Positions 1 through 12,027 of a stretch of 64,000 nt of DNA are shown one piece after another. How positions within the stretch are numbered: position 1 is the stretch's first letter; every line of letters begins with the position of its first letter. The stretch covers positions 46,827,986 to 46,891,985 of the forward strand of contig OZ024875.1 of assembly GCA_964017185.1 (NCBI GenBank). Reading direction: 5' to 3'. The translations under genes and the position numbers were made by a program. The notes below the pieces were generated by a model that did not search any database, was not told where the DNA came from, and worked only from the letters and a program-made list of their open reading frames with translations. Origin of the DNA: Rugalucina vietnamica. Taxonomy: Eukaryota; Mollusca; Bivalvia; Lucinida; Lucinidae.

Positions 1-107
1 TGTTTTTAACAAAAATAAGAAAAATATCAAATTTTCTCAGCTGAAAATTTTCAATTATTAAAGCAAAAAAATCTCTGTTTATTGCATGGGCAAGTTTTGG
101 TAATGCT
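1..107 (+). mobile_element. Family B repeat, right part at window start
   Basis: AACAAAAATAAGAAAAATAT, AGCTGAAAATTTTCAATT, AATCTCTGTTTATTGCATGG, GCAAGTTTTGGTAATG: the right half of family B (full description at 41103). Confidence 0.75.
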
Positions 108-410
108 CAGTACTAGGGTCGAACAGATATGCCACATCATTGAAAATACATAGCTTAACAATCATGTATTAGTTGTTGTTGTTTTTTTTAACTATTATAA
201 GCTTGTTTGATGAGTTGTATACTGCTGTAAAAAGCATAGGTTAACTAAAGTTATAATGCCTAAGCAGTTTTTAATGTGTTAGGCCAGCAAATGATGTATA
301 TATTTTGCATAATTAAAGTATTAAAACTGTTTTGGTGTTTTTCCTTTCATCAAAAATGTACACCTATCAAGCTGGTAAAACTAGTTTGGTTCAAACCTGA
401 TCAGGTCCCA

Positions 411-641
411 AGGTTATAAAACATTTTTCTTGCTCAACTCAGCTGAGCATGAAATTTAAACTGCTCATAAATACAGAAATAATTAAAACTACTAGAAAAT
501 TCAGGCTTAAATTAGCAAAGCCTGTAATTTATCCTGCTAATAAATGTTAAAATGCCAACAACTGTTGGCATTTTAACATTTATGATCAGGATAAATTTCA
601 GTCCCAGCTGAGTTATGCATGAAAAAAGTTTTTTAACCTCA
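411..641 (+). mobile_element. Family C palindromic MITE
   Basis: Ends GGTTATAAAACATTTTTCTT and AAAAAAGTTTTTTAACCTC, sub-terminal AACTCAGCTGAGCATG, centre palindrome GTTAAAATGCCAACAACTG with GTTGGCATTTTAACATTTAT. Reference copy for family C. Confidence 0.85.
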
Positions 642-1094
642 AGGAATCTGTACAACAAAATTATTATATTATCTTGTTTTGAGATTCAGAAACTCAGTAT
701 CAAAAAAATTAGGTAAGAACGATGCTGAGCATGCCGATACATATATATATGCATTTGCTAACACATTCAAAATAAGTTAATTCACACAAAGCAGGATTAA
801 AAAGCTTACCTTTTTTTCTTTCATCAATTTTGGGTCGAATTGTAGTCCATTAGGTTCTCATTTTACCCACCAGGCATGGTAAAGAAAGGGGGCAATCAGA
901 AACTAATTTTGGCAAATATATTTCTTATGCTCTTAAGCATATCAAATGCCATTGGATGCATAATTTTTGATTGACTAGAAAAAGCATTTCAACACTAAAA
1001 ATGCCTTTTCAGTTTCAATCAAAATTTTCTAAGTGTCTCTGATTACAGCCCTTTCCAGGGTGGATATATTTTGTATTTTCCCTTAAATGGGGTG

Positions 1095-1255
1095 ATTACT
1101 TGGGTATCAGTAATGATTAAATTTCAATTACTTAGCTATCTTTATGATTAAATTATGATTACTCATTTTTTCAAAAGTAATTGATTAAATTATGATTACT
1201 GTGACAAAGCAATCAGATTACTTTTATGATTACTGATTACATTTTGTTCTAATTG
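1095..1255. repeat. Imperfect GATTA/TAATC repeat cluster
   Basis: TATGATTAAATTATGATTAC and AGATTACTTTTATGATTACT-type units recur within 150 bp. Such units are common near the ends of hAT-like elements, but no element borders are seen. Confidence 0.5.
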
Positions 1256-1345
1256 CACTACGAAAAGTTGGGTATACTGTTGCATTGTTGGGGAAAACTT
1301 GAGCTATTTGTAGGATGTATTAAAGATGTACATGTGTATTGTTGC

Positions 1346-1540
1346 AAAGTTATAAAACTTTTTTTCCTGCTCAGCTCAGCCGAGACTAAAATTCATCTTG
1401 CTCATAAATGTTAAAATGCCAACATTGGCATTTTAACATTTATGAGCAGGAAAAATTAATTTGGAGTTCTACACCTTCAATTTCAATATATCTGGGCTAT
1501 TTCTGTATTTATTAGCAGTTTAAATTTGAAAGTTTAGTTT
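1346..1540 (-). mobile_element. Family C MITE, truncated
   Basis: TAAAACTTTTTTTCCTGCTC end, palindrome TGCCAACATTGGCA inside AATGTTAAAA/TTTTAACATT arms; the far end is lost. Confidence 0.8.
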
Positions 1541-1637
1541 GAGATGTATGTATAAATTGCATTTTTCCTCTTTATTTTTGGTTAATAAACTGCTGGGATA
1601 ATGGGCTAGAAGCAATTCTTATTCTTGGCTTAATATT

Positions 1638-1873
1638 TGAGCTGCCTTATGGGAAAACCAACAATCTGCATAGGCGAAAACAAAGGCGCAGATCAGCTTC
1701 GCGATAACCGCGAAGCTGATCAGAGCCTTTGTTTTCGCTACTTGGATAGTACAATTCCTCCTCTACTTAACTCCAAAATTTCAAGCTTCTAGCCTGCTTC
1801 TGTTTTTGTACAGGCCGGTTTGTGTCAGACCTGTTCGGAAACCACATTGTTGGTTTTCCCACGAGGCGGCTCA
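1638..1873 (+). mobile_element. Family A palindromic MITE, complete, CCAAC type
   Basis: Reference description for the family. Ends are inverted: TGAGCC..C..GGGAAAACCAAC on the left and GTTGGTTTTCCC...GGCTCA on the right. Next comes a strong internal hairpin: CGAAAACAAAGGCGC and GATCAGCTTCGCGG facing CCGCGAAGCTGATC and GCGCCTTTGTTTTCG. A unique middle follows (TAGTACAATTCCTC, CAAGCTTCTAGCCTGCTTCT, GTACAGGCCGGTTTGTGT). About 235 bp, no coding capacity, so non-autonomous. The + orientation is defined as the hairpin lying on the left. No consistent target-site duplication could be fixed by eye. Confidence 0.93.
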
Positions 1874-1970
1874 TTTATTGGATCAAGGAATTGTAGTCTT
1901 AATTGGGTTGTTCATTCAAACAGTATAGCCCCATATGTTACATACAGTGCTGTTTAGTTAGAGGAATATT

Positions 1971-2206
1971 TGAGCCATGTCATGAGAAAACCAGATATTT
2001 GCCTATGCCAAAACAAAGGCGCAGATCAGCTTCGCAGTAACTGTGAAGCTGATCAGCACCTCTGTTTTCGCTACACGGATCATAAATTTCTCTTCTTCTT
2101 AAATCCGAAATTTCAAGCTTCTAGCCTGCTTCTGTGACTGAAAAGGCCGGTTTATGTCGGACCTGGTCAGAAACCCCGAACACCGGTTTTCTCGCATCGC
2201 GGCTCA
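1971..2206 (+). mobile_element. Family A MITE, complete, mixed CCAGA/CCGG ends
   Basis: Right end reads CACCGGTTTTCTCGCATCGCGGCTCA (type with CCGGTTTTC), left end AAAACCAGATATTTGCC. Hairpin core is the GCTTCGC form with one arm altered to CTGTGAAG. Confidence 0.9.
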
Positions 2207-2352
2207 TTTAATAGACACCTAACTTCGGTAATCTGTACTCTATATGCAGTGTGGCCACCTTTGTGCATGTCAAGCAATTTTACAGGATGGGAAATATGAA
2301 TTACAGGATTGAATTTACAAGCTGGGTGTTCAAGCAACGGTAGTAAGTTATT

Positions 2353-2573
2353 TGAGCCGTCTCATGAGAAAACCAACAATCTGCAAGATGCAGATCAGCT
2401 TCGCAGTAACTGCGAAGCTGATCAGCACCTTTGTTTTCGCTACATGGATAGTGCAATTCCTCTTCTTTCTAAATCCAAAATTTCTAGTCTATAGCCATTT
2501 CTGCACTTGTACAGGTCGGTTTGTATCAGACCTGTTCAGAATCCACATTGTTGGTTTTTAATGAGGTGGCTCA
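2353..2573 (+). mobile_element. Family A MITE, slightly shortened
   Basis: Complete ends; the outer part of the left hairpin arm (GCGAAAACAAAGGCG) is deleted, leaving CTGCAAGATGCAGATCAGCTT. Confidence 0.9.
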
Positions 2574-2795
2574 TTTATATGAAGTCTTATACCTTATTGT
2601 GATATGATTCTACAGATCAAGTGAGGATATTTTTCTAGTCTCTTCTCTTTCTTAAATGTATTTATGTTAAATGAGACTATTTTTTTCTCACAATCATAGT
2701 TAGCTTTATTAAAATCGGCATGAAGTTGTGGCTATCAAATTGGTATTACAGTACATAATTTATGGATGAAAAGGCAAAATAATAATCTACAGTAA

Positions 2796-2903
2796 CCCAG
2801 CGGGCACATGACGTCATAATGACGTCATATCAACGTCGAAGCGACGTCATGACGTCGCATCGACGTCGATCTGACGTCATTATAACGTCATGTGCCTGCT
2901 GGG
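2796..2903. mobile_element. Family D ACGTC-rich mini-element
   Basis: 108 bp with inverted ends CCCAGCGGGCACATGACGT and ACGTCATGTGCCTGCTGGG (one mismatch over 19). The inside is a run of GACGTC/GACGTCAT units roughly every 8-12 bases, several forming TGACGTCA, the classic cAMP-response palindrome. Flanked by AA on both sides. Confidence 0.88.
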
Positions 2904-3803
2904 AATGTCCTTATATATGTACCATCTTTCAGAAATTGCCTTTTTAAAAAAATCAATCTTTTCTGAAATACCTCTAGGAAAATATGATGATGTCACCATT
3001 TTGAATTCCAAGAACCTTTAAAAGTGCCATATCCATTTTGAGTTCACAATTTTTATTCATAATTTTGACTGTGCCTAGGCATTTTTCAAGGAAGTTTTCC
3101 TAAGAAAAAAAAAAAAAAAATAATAATAATAAATAAATTATTATTACACCAAGTTGAAACATAATTGGATAGTAAACATAACTGAGACCAAAACGCTTAA
3201 AACCAACTCTACAATTTTGCTAAAAATTCAATTTTAAGGTTTTGAGATTAACACCCTTGTACATGCAAAACTTCTATTCAAGATTATTTAAAGGCATAAA
3301 CTAGTCATAATATTGACCCGATATATAAAACAAAAATATATGAATGCATTTTAAGATTTTTGGAATGGATTACAATGAAAGTGTCATATACTTTTCAAGT
3401 AACATGTATTTCAGAAGAGATTTTGAAAAGGGTAGTTCCTTAGAATGTGTAAAACTGTGAATCATTATTACTGACTATCTAAAGAAAAGATATTAAACAT
3501 CAGTCCGTTTATGTTAATAACTTTTACATTTCACAGTCAGGTACATATATGTGTTTATATGCATGCTTCATAAGAAAGAAAATGAAATAAAAATAACCTA
3601 GATTTATTCTTGCAAATAAAATGATCACTTCTCTAGATGTATGGGATGGAAAACCAAAAATGCGTGCAGGTAAATTTTATACAGTATAGAAGCTTACTGT
3701 CTGTACACCATCTTTCAGAAACTGTATTTTTCAAAACCTCACTTTTGTGAAACGCCACAAGGAAAGTCATGTCATCTTTTTGCAAAAAAAAAAAAAAAAA
3801 ACA

Positions 3804-4077
3804 ATACGAAAACTTGCCCATGCAAATAGATATTTTTTAGCTTTAAAAATTGAAATTTTTTAGCTGAAAAAATTTGATATTTTTTTTATTTTTGCTCAAA
3901 ACATAGTTTGTGGGTACACATTAGAACCGACTCGCCGAGGCGGTTTTAACGAGTACCCACAATCTATATTTTGGATCAAAAATAAGAAAAGTAGGTATAC
4001 CCCTGCATACCCCAGTTTTACTGTATAAAAGTGGGGTTCAAGGGGGGTATACATTTTACGGACATGTTTTCCTGATG
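3804..4077 (-). mobile_element. Family B hairpin MITE
   Basis: Runs from GAAAACTTGCCCATGC through the ATTAGAACCGACTCGCCGAG hairpin to ACGGACATGTTTTCCTGATG. Confidence 0.87.
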
Positions 4078-5034
4078 TGCTGCAAAATTTTGAAAATCGG
4101 TTCACTAATAAACTAATTATGCCAAATAATATTTTGAATAGGCAGTTTGCATGAGCAAGGGAGGTAACCCAAACACCTGAAAATTGAAAATAAAGCAAAT
4201 CTGTGGAAAAATTTTAAGTTTGGCGCTTAGCTATGCATACATACTATTTTGTTTCGGTATTGTGCATTTTAAATGACAAATAACCAATTTAGATTTTTTC
4301 CCGGAAAATAGTTACTTCCCTTGCAGACATTTTTACAATGTAAAAAACCCTATTCAAAATTATTTTCTGGCATAAAAAAAGTATTTGTTAACCGATTTTC
4401 AAAAATTTTGTGGCACTTTTTAAGACTTTTGGAATACAAAAAGGTGACATGGTAATATTTTTCTTGAGGTCTTTCAGAAAAGTGAGATTTTGAAATATGC
4501 AGTTTCTGGAACATGGTGAACAGACAGTAATTATTCTCACTACTTTTAATGCACTATTAAGATTATCATGCGATTTTTTAAAGCCTACTTCACAACTGTT
4601 GTTATTTTCCATTTAAATTCAATTTTTTGTCAAATTCTTATTTTTGGGGCCAAGATGTTCAATGCGTATGTTTTAATTATTCATGTGATAAGCAAGAAAT
4701 GTGGGAAGAACTACCTTGAGGCTTGCTGCTGACAACATTAAGCTGTGCAAAGCACAATTAGGTCATGCTTAAATGCAGCATATCAACTATTTACTTAAAA
4801 TTACGGGGATATGCTTCAACGTAGACCAGTTTGGGTATGAGGCGACATATACTTACCTGCATCGACTGTTTAAATAGGATTAAAATAGTTTGAGTTGCAG
4901 CTCTGTTAGTTGGCACACTTAAGTTTGAATTATACACAAACACATAATATATGCAAATATCTGACTTAGGACTTAAGACTATTTCAGTTTTTTTGTTTTG
5001 TTTTTTTTTTTTTGTTTTTTTTTTTTTCTTCATT

Positions 5035-5668
5035 CAGCTGGGGATAATTCTCAAAAATGGAGACATTCTCTCGATCGGGAGACACTGCCATAGAGTCTAA
5101 TGCATTTTGATCAATTTATATTATAAACAATGTGTTAAAATTTTGTCCCCCGATCGGGAGACAGGAAATGACCTAAATAAAACGTTTCAGATTAAAGTTT
5201 GTACCTTCTGCTTGAAAATTTATCGTAAAAGTAACCATGCTTAATGATAAAATCACCAAGAAAATAAACAATTCTTCCAAGTTTTTAATCTAGTAACTAT
5301 ACCAGGGTCTGTACCGAATCTCTGAACTTATCACAACGGTGAATTTCTTTGATGCAACAGATTAAATTTAGGTCTTGATGGACTGGTGTCTTCCCAACTT
5401 GTTTTAACATGCGCTTTTTTGTAGTAAAAAGCGCATGACAGTCTGAAAATGCCTAAAATATGACATTTTTTCATACTGTCTCCCGATGGGGAGAATGTCC
5501 CCCGAATCAGAGACCATTTTAGTCTCCAAAACGGGAGACATTCTCCCCATAGAGGGACATCTAAGTTTTTGGGAATGTAGCTATTTATTAACATAACTTG
5601 TCTCCTGAAAATGGAGACAGTCCCCCGATATGGAGATTGTCTCCATATCTGAGAATTATCCCCAGCTG
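5035..5668. mobile_element. 634-bp non-autonomous DNA transposon, TSD TCATT
   Basis: Perfect 19-bp inverted ends CAGCTGGGGATAATTCTCA. TCATT stands directly outside both ends (5030-5034 and 5669-5673), a 5-bp target duplication. Both sub-terminal regions repeat a motif of the form GGAGACATTCTC(C/T)CGATCGG and its reverse, about ten part-copies. A 113-codon minus ORF (5331-5672) reads through the right half; its WRLKWSL/FRGTFSP-like reiteration reflects the DNA repeats, so I do not call it a gene. Confidence 0.87.
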
Positions 5669-5758
5669 TCATTAGAATAGGAATCTATTACTATTTTACA
5701 GTTGTATGCATCTATGCATGTATAGATTTGAGTAGATGTAAAATTTTGTTTGCTTGTT

Positions 5759-6390
5759 TGAACTAATGCTTAACGTCCCAGTCAACAGCTAATGGCCATG
5801 TCGGGATGCTGCCTCCATTTTATGGGACTTAGCCCAACATTGGGATGGCGTGACATCAAAAAAGTGCTTCAAATATAAACACACAAAACCAACAAGGCTA
5901 AATATGTATGGATAGTTTGACATGAACATCTTTTCCTGGACAGGCTCAGACCTAAGCAGTTAACCAGTAATCAAATGGTCAGTCAGTATCGAAGAAGCTT
6001 TGCCTGGAGGCACAAGCAGCCCATCTATTTCTTTGGGCCTTAATTGGCGGGGGCCCATATTCCCACCCGACCACACTTGTTTGATTTGTGGTTTAGCATC
6101 CCAGTCAACAGATACGGTAATGCCATTGCCTCTATTTCATTTGGACTTTTACCCAACACTAGGAAGCCATGAAAACCAAAATGTGATTTAAAATTAAAAC
6201 CACCAAAGTAAACAACCATGGCTTAATGTATGAATGAACAGTGACTAAACCACTTTTCCTGGGCAGGCTCACACCTATGTCGTTCACCAGTAATCAAGTG
6301 GTCTGTCATCCTGTTATAAGTTTTGACTGGAGGCACTAGCAGCCCATCTATTTCTTCCGGCCCCTTTGGGCAGGGACCCATATTCCCAAT
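5759..6390. repeat. Tandem duplication of about 310 bp
   Basis: Copy 1 5759-6068, copy 2 about 6085-6390. Shared in order: CCCAGTCAACAG, CCTCYATTT, ACCAGTAATCAA, GGAGGCACAAGCAGCCCATC and GGGACCCATATTCCCA-type endings. Also belongs to the CCAGTCAACA repeat family. Copies have diverged considerably. Confidence 0.75.
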
Positions 6391-6591
6391 TAGCAATTTG
6401 ACAAAGTAAATGCCAGCAAAGGCTTTGGTATTAAATGGGTCAGAATTATTTTTCGATCACCAATGCATCAATTTTTTCACACTTTTCATATTTATACAGT
6501 CCTTTACAAGTTAAGGGACAACTCTTCATTTTCCAGGAAGCTTTGCATAGGTCTCTTTTGCATAACTGAGTCACATCATGAGCTGAAAGAC

Positions 6592-6812
6592 TGAGCCGCC
6601 TCATGTGGTTTTCGAACAGGTCCGACATAAACTGGTCTGTACTGTCACAGAAGATGGCTAGAAGCTTGAAACTTTGGATTTAGAAAGCAAAGGAATTGTA
6701 CTATCCGTGTGGCGAAAACAAAGGTGGTGATCAGCTTCCCGGTTACCGCGAAGCTGATCTGCGTCTTTGTTTTCCCATATGCAGCTTGTTGGTTTTCTTA
6801 TGATGCGGCTCA
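6592..6812 (-). mobile_element. Family A MITE
   Basis: GAGCCGCCTCATGTGG end lost the usual GGGAAAACCAAC segment by a short deletion. Hairpin core is GCTTCCCGG facing CCGCGAAGC, so one base pair is broken. Confidence 0.88.
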
Positions 6813-7041
6813 AATGATTAATGGACTATGTATCAAAATGAAAAAGTGAATTCCTGTTGCCATTTGACTGAAATAGTCCTTTGACAATGTTAGTTTTGTG
6901 GAAGGTATCATATTCGTTCTATTTCATTCTGGAACTTAAGTCTTACCTGTTCATAGACAGATTGTTTTTGTTGTGCTTGAACATTCCAGTCAACAACTTT
7001 TAGTTATATGTATGTACAGTAGGGGCAGATCTATCTCCTAA

Positions 7042-7149
7042 CCCAGCGGGCACATGAGGTCAAAATGACGTCATATCAATGTCGATGCGACGTCTTGACA
7101 TCGCATCGGCGTTGATCTGATGTCATTCTGACGTCATGAGCCTGCTGGG
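7042..7149. mobile_element. Family D ACGTC-rich mini-element, second copy
   Basis: Same ends and length as the copy at 2796, also flanked by AA. More CpG sites have decayed to TG or CA (GATGTCATT, GACATCGCATCGGCG), as expected for methylated CpG. Confidence 0.87.
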
Positions 7150-7469
7150 AAGTACATGTATCAACTAGTACTATGGAGAGTCAATATGTCTTGGCCAAGG
7201 ACACAACTCAATGTTTTATATTTACATTTCTGATGCAAAGTCTTAATGAATCCATAGATTTTGAAATGAACAACATTGTGTCACGCGGCGTCACATGATC
7301 AAACTTGATGTCATAAAAACATGGCTCTCACCAATGTGATTGGACATTGTAAACGTCATTGATGCGGTTCCGCTGTTTCAACACACACTCAGTGTAAATT
7401 CTCTATTTGCTTGTAAATGTGATCGCCACGATACAGAAATATGAATGTAAATATAAGCAATGAGTTAAA

Positions 7470-7591
7470 TTTTTCTGATGTTCATGGAGCTATGGGCCAC
7501 AGTGGGTGGCTAGCAAAGCTTACATGAACCCCTTTTCATTCACTTTACACACGACCCACTGTGGTTCATAGCTCCATGAACATCAGAAAAA
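7470..7591. repeat. Hairpin with 38-bp arms
   Basis: TTTTTCTGATGTTCATGGAG continuing to CACAGTGGGT faces ACCCACTGTGG continuing to CTCCATGAACATCAGAAAAA with two mismatches and a 46-base loop. A tRNA-like segment TGGCCAAGTGGTAAGAGC follows on the minus strand near 7615-7665. Confidence 0.85.
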
Positions 7592-7863
7592 TGAATTTCA
7601 TTTCTTAAGTGAACCCAGGACCTCTTGATTCAGTCAGATGCTCTTACCACTTGGCCAGCACTCTAATAACTGGGTAAATAACTTCATCTTGGAGGCAAAC
7701 AACATAGACCCTGAATAGTGTGTGCTTCCAATACATGATGTGGCTCATTTTGATTGGTCCGAGGCAATCATAGGCCATATTTGCATCTGTTGCTTTATTG
7801 TTGTTAATGTTTACATGTAATTAATTAATTCAGTTCAAGCATGTAAGTTTATGACATTTTTCC

Positions 7864-8115
7864 ATCAAGAAAACATGTCCATGAAATAAATACACCCTGG
7901 AATCCCACTTTTATATAGTAAAATTGGGAATTACAGGGGTATACATTTTTTCTTCTTTTTGATCCAAAACATTGATTGTGGGTACTCATTAGAACTCACT
8001 GGGCGAAGCGGTTCTAACATGTACCCACAATCAATGTTTTGAACAAAAATATTAAAAATATCATAATTTTTCAAATGAAATTTTCAATTTTTACACCTAA
8101 AAAAATCTCTGTAAT
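7864..8115 (+). mobile_element. Family B hairpin MITE
   Basis: ATCAAGAAAACATGTCCATG start; hairpin arms TTGATTGTGGGTACTCATTA and TGTACCCACAATCAATGTTT; ends near AATCTCTGTAA. Confidence 0.87.
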
Positions 8116-9772
8116 ATTCTATAAACACAGATGCAAACATGGACAATAGCCACAAAGAGAGACCTGTGCATTCTTATTAAAATTGCTGAAACACAAACAT
8201 GAAAGAAGTCAAATATCATTTTTACATAATGAACTTAAATGGGATTTTCAAAACTGACCACAAAACTGAACTCAATAGAATACATGCATAAAACATGCAA
8301 TTCATATCTAGACTAAAGCGCTCACTAATACAGGGGTAGTTTTCATGCTTTGTAAGATTGTGCTGCGGATTTATTCATATATATTTATAACTGTTTTTGT
8401 TTTTTTTATTTAGGTATTATTATTAATATGTTTTAAACCCCATGTACATTAATATCAATTAATTTGCAGAGAAATCTTCAAAATCCCAACAATCTATGTC
8501 GTAACACCATCAAAGAATAATCCCCAAAACAAAGAGAAATGATAAACCACAAGACATGAAGTGCTCTCTTAGAGGATAGGATGTGCCCCAGCTGAAAGGA
8601 CAAGTACAACAGATAAGTGAAGTATTACTCATGAGCCACATCATTAAATTTTTTTTTTTTAGTCCAAGTCACAAATTACCCCCAAAATTACCTAGCAATG
8701 TCAACTTCATAAGAAGAGTTGTAACCAATTTGATTGGCTTATGAAGTTTCAAAATGTAGAATTACAGCCAACACTTTATAAATTTTAGTAAAACGTTTAC
8801 AAAACGTGAACTCATGATGTGGCTCATCATAATAATTATACTACATGTATAGTATTTCAAGTACATGACAGAATTTAATTCTATGAAAATTGGATATAAT
8901 CCATAGTCATATAACAAAATGGGATCCTGTTGTAATGAAATGATTATCATGATGCATATGAACATATATATAAAACACTTTGAACTGCCGATCTTACCCA
9001 TGTGGACCTTTGATAAAATTTTAATTGGATTTCTTCAAAAGCTGTCTAAAGTGAAGAAGTCATGGGTTAGAAAGGCAGTTCAATACATTTACAATTAGCA
9101 GTGAAGGCAGAATGTTGTGTGTACAGCGAATGGATGATATGTAATTTTAATTTGTTTGCATATTTTCTGATGTCTTGAGTGACGGTAGGTGTCAGGGGTC
9201 AAAGGTGTAATCTAAATTATCACTTAGATAATTTTTAAGATAAGTAAGTAGAAGCACCAATAGAGATTATTAATCTAGTTTGTGATTGTGTTATGTTAGA
9301 GCAGGTCCCTCAGGCACTGGTTAGCAAATAATTTCTAGATGTTAAATTGCAGTAATAATTACAAAGCAAGTTATATTTGATTAAAAAAATAATCCTCAAA
9401 ACTACAAAGGTTTGCAATTCAATTTATTTATTATGTGTTGCTGTCCTTTAAAAAAGTCTCTTGTTTCAGCATTCCACTCTCTCATAGAGACTTATCTTCA
9501 GTTGTAGGCCATTTTCCATTTTCAAACAGCCTAAAAATCATTGGAAGTGAACTTAGCAAACAAAGTTGTTTTCCGAAAGAAAATTTATTTTTCATTAAAA
9601 AACATAATTCAACATTCATTCTACTTGAACATAAGCCTGGTAGAAAATCCAACTGAATACATTTCATATCTCTTCCCTTGACTGATATAAGGGCATGCTA
9701 GATCTTTCATTGCTTATTGTTTTGTTCTTTGTTATGGATGGCCAAAAAACCTCAATGCAGGAAAGGATATTA

Positions 9773-9886
9773 TTTAACGAGACATACAGATCAATTTTAG
9801 CTACATTAGTTTTTAAACTATCTTTTGGACTTAGAAATGCACCTGCTTCATTTCGAAAGTTTGTGGAGCAAGGGTTATATCAAGTG
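9773..9886 (+). pseudogene. Relic of a gypsy-like reverse transcriptase
   Basis: Within an 81-codon ORF the string FKLSFGLRNAPASFRKFVEQ matches the reverse transcriptase motif PFGLxNAPATFQ of Ty3/gypsy polyproteins. The preceding and following residues lose the match, no catalytic YxDD is found and no LTR is visible. A short, inactive retrotransposon fragment. Confidence 0.55.
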
Positions 9887-11988
9887 AATATAAATTTAAT
9901 GTTTAAATGGCCCAGTCCCAGAGAACATCCTAAATTATAATAAAAACAAACTTAAGAACAAAATCGATTCCATATACCATGATGAGCAAAGACAAAAACA
10001 ATGGATTTTTAACTCGAGAGTAAACTGCCTTTTCTTATGGCCACCCATGATGAGGCTAAGTGATTCTTACAACATAACTCTTGCAGCAGCCCTAGTATCA
10101 TCAAGGATAGAGATATAAAATCATATTCTTTGTGTTTATATTAACATATAAGACTACAAACTTAGGTTAACCTATTTCTATACATTTCTATATTACATAT
10201 AATATATAATGGTCTTTATAATAAGAAATGACAGGGCATTCAGGCATCTAAATGAGAAAGGAAACATCACAAAATCATTCTTAGATGAACTGCCACAGAA
10301 AACAATCAAGCACATGATTCAAGTCTAATGTGTTCTCTTCATTTTTGTCCATTTATTGAAATAAATGCACTTTTATCAAACATTCAACTTACTATACGGG
10401 CCTTTACATTGTCAAAATGTTCCAAGTATGACCTCCTAACAAGACATTAATAAGTCAAACGTTTAACCCTGTATTGCCAATATATAACTCTGATAATATC
10501 ATCAGGTCCACAACCTTTCAGTACTTCTCAACACTAAATACACTTTGGGTGTGGCTTTTAGAATGCAACTCTGTTGGCCAAATGTTTTTGTCCCAACAAG
10601 TTACAATAATATTAGTTGAGAAAAGATGCCATATGTTTTCAGAATCGTGGTATATTTTGTAACATCATCTTTTTTTTCATAAGCCATACACAAACTGATT
10701 TATAAAGGTAAGAACAAGGCAAATCACTGGACTTAATTCACAGTTATCAAGACTTTGACAACATACATATTGTCAGACATGTCTGTCCACAGCAAACAAA
10801 ATTAGGCCAAATATAAAAAGAGATTTTCAACTGGACTATTTCATCGTTGACTACATGATTCCACATAGTTTGCAAATGATAAAAAGATTTCAATGTTCAG
10901 AACTCAAGATGACCATTTAAAGTACCCTTCAACCCTTATACTACTCATATACAGTTCTCGGTCAAAAATTATCTACATTAAGTAACAACATTAAGATACC
11001 CAGAAGGACAGAAATGAAAACCATGAAAACAATATATCTCTTCGTAAAACAATGTCTATTTTTCATCCTTTCATAAAATAATTTCCACTGTTGTGTTTAT
11101 ATTGTAATGTAGTCACTGAACATCATTTGCAAATAATCAGACTTTTCAAATGTGACAATTTCTTAATCCTTCATCTTTCAGATATATTTCAAATGATCAT
11201 GCATGCTTTTCTTAAACTACCATGAATTTACACAGTTTGGTTCACCTACAGTGCCACGTGTTTACACAGTTTGGTTTACTTACTGAGTCAAACTGTCTAA
11301 ATTTGTATCAAATTTCAAAATAAATTTGATGTATTTCAAAATTTATCTTTCTGAACCGTGGTGCTTACAATAAATACAAAAGTAATACATGTATAATTCT
11401 CATTTCATTATCCTTCCTGGGTTTAAAATGCCTAGATAATATGAGTTCATTCTAACAGCCATCTTTATAAAAGCACTATTTTACATAATCTTGATCAACA
11501 AAAAATGTATCTCATTGTTTGGTTAAGTTCAAGTGTAAATTTTTCAACTTACACTTAAACATATAGCCAAATATTAAGACAATTACCAGTAACATTAAGT
11601 GATTTCTACACACACTAATAATATGTATTGTTAATTCTAACATAATAACAATATAATGTGTTTGCAATGATTTAAATATATAAAGAAGGTCTTGAAACAG
11701 ATGTGTGTTTACAATACCATAATGTATATTTTTTTGTCATTTACATGATTTTACTGACATTATATTAGCACACAATTACATTCAAAATATCTGTGGTTGA
11801 AAAAACAATCAAAGGAATTCATTCACACAAAAGTATCTCAATCATTTGAACATTTTTAAACTTAATGTGAGCGACTTGTTAATACATGACTTAACTGCAT
11901 GAAGACAAAAGAGCACAGTCAAAGACTTTATCTGCAAAATGTAAGATAGAATTTCTCAAATAAGACTCATGATTTTTTTATAAACACT

Positions 11989-12027
11989 TTCAAATCATTT
12001 TGCTGATTTCAAATCATTTTGCTGATT
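11989..12027. repeat. Short tandem duplication, 2 x 20 bp
   Basis: TCAAATCATTTTGCTGATTT occurs twice in direct succession. Confidence 0.8.

Noticed and set aside
5331..5672. 113-codon minus ORF as a protein gene
   Set aside because: It reads through the inverted end of the 634-bp element and its residues mirror the DNA motif repeats.
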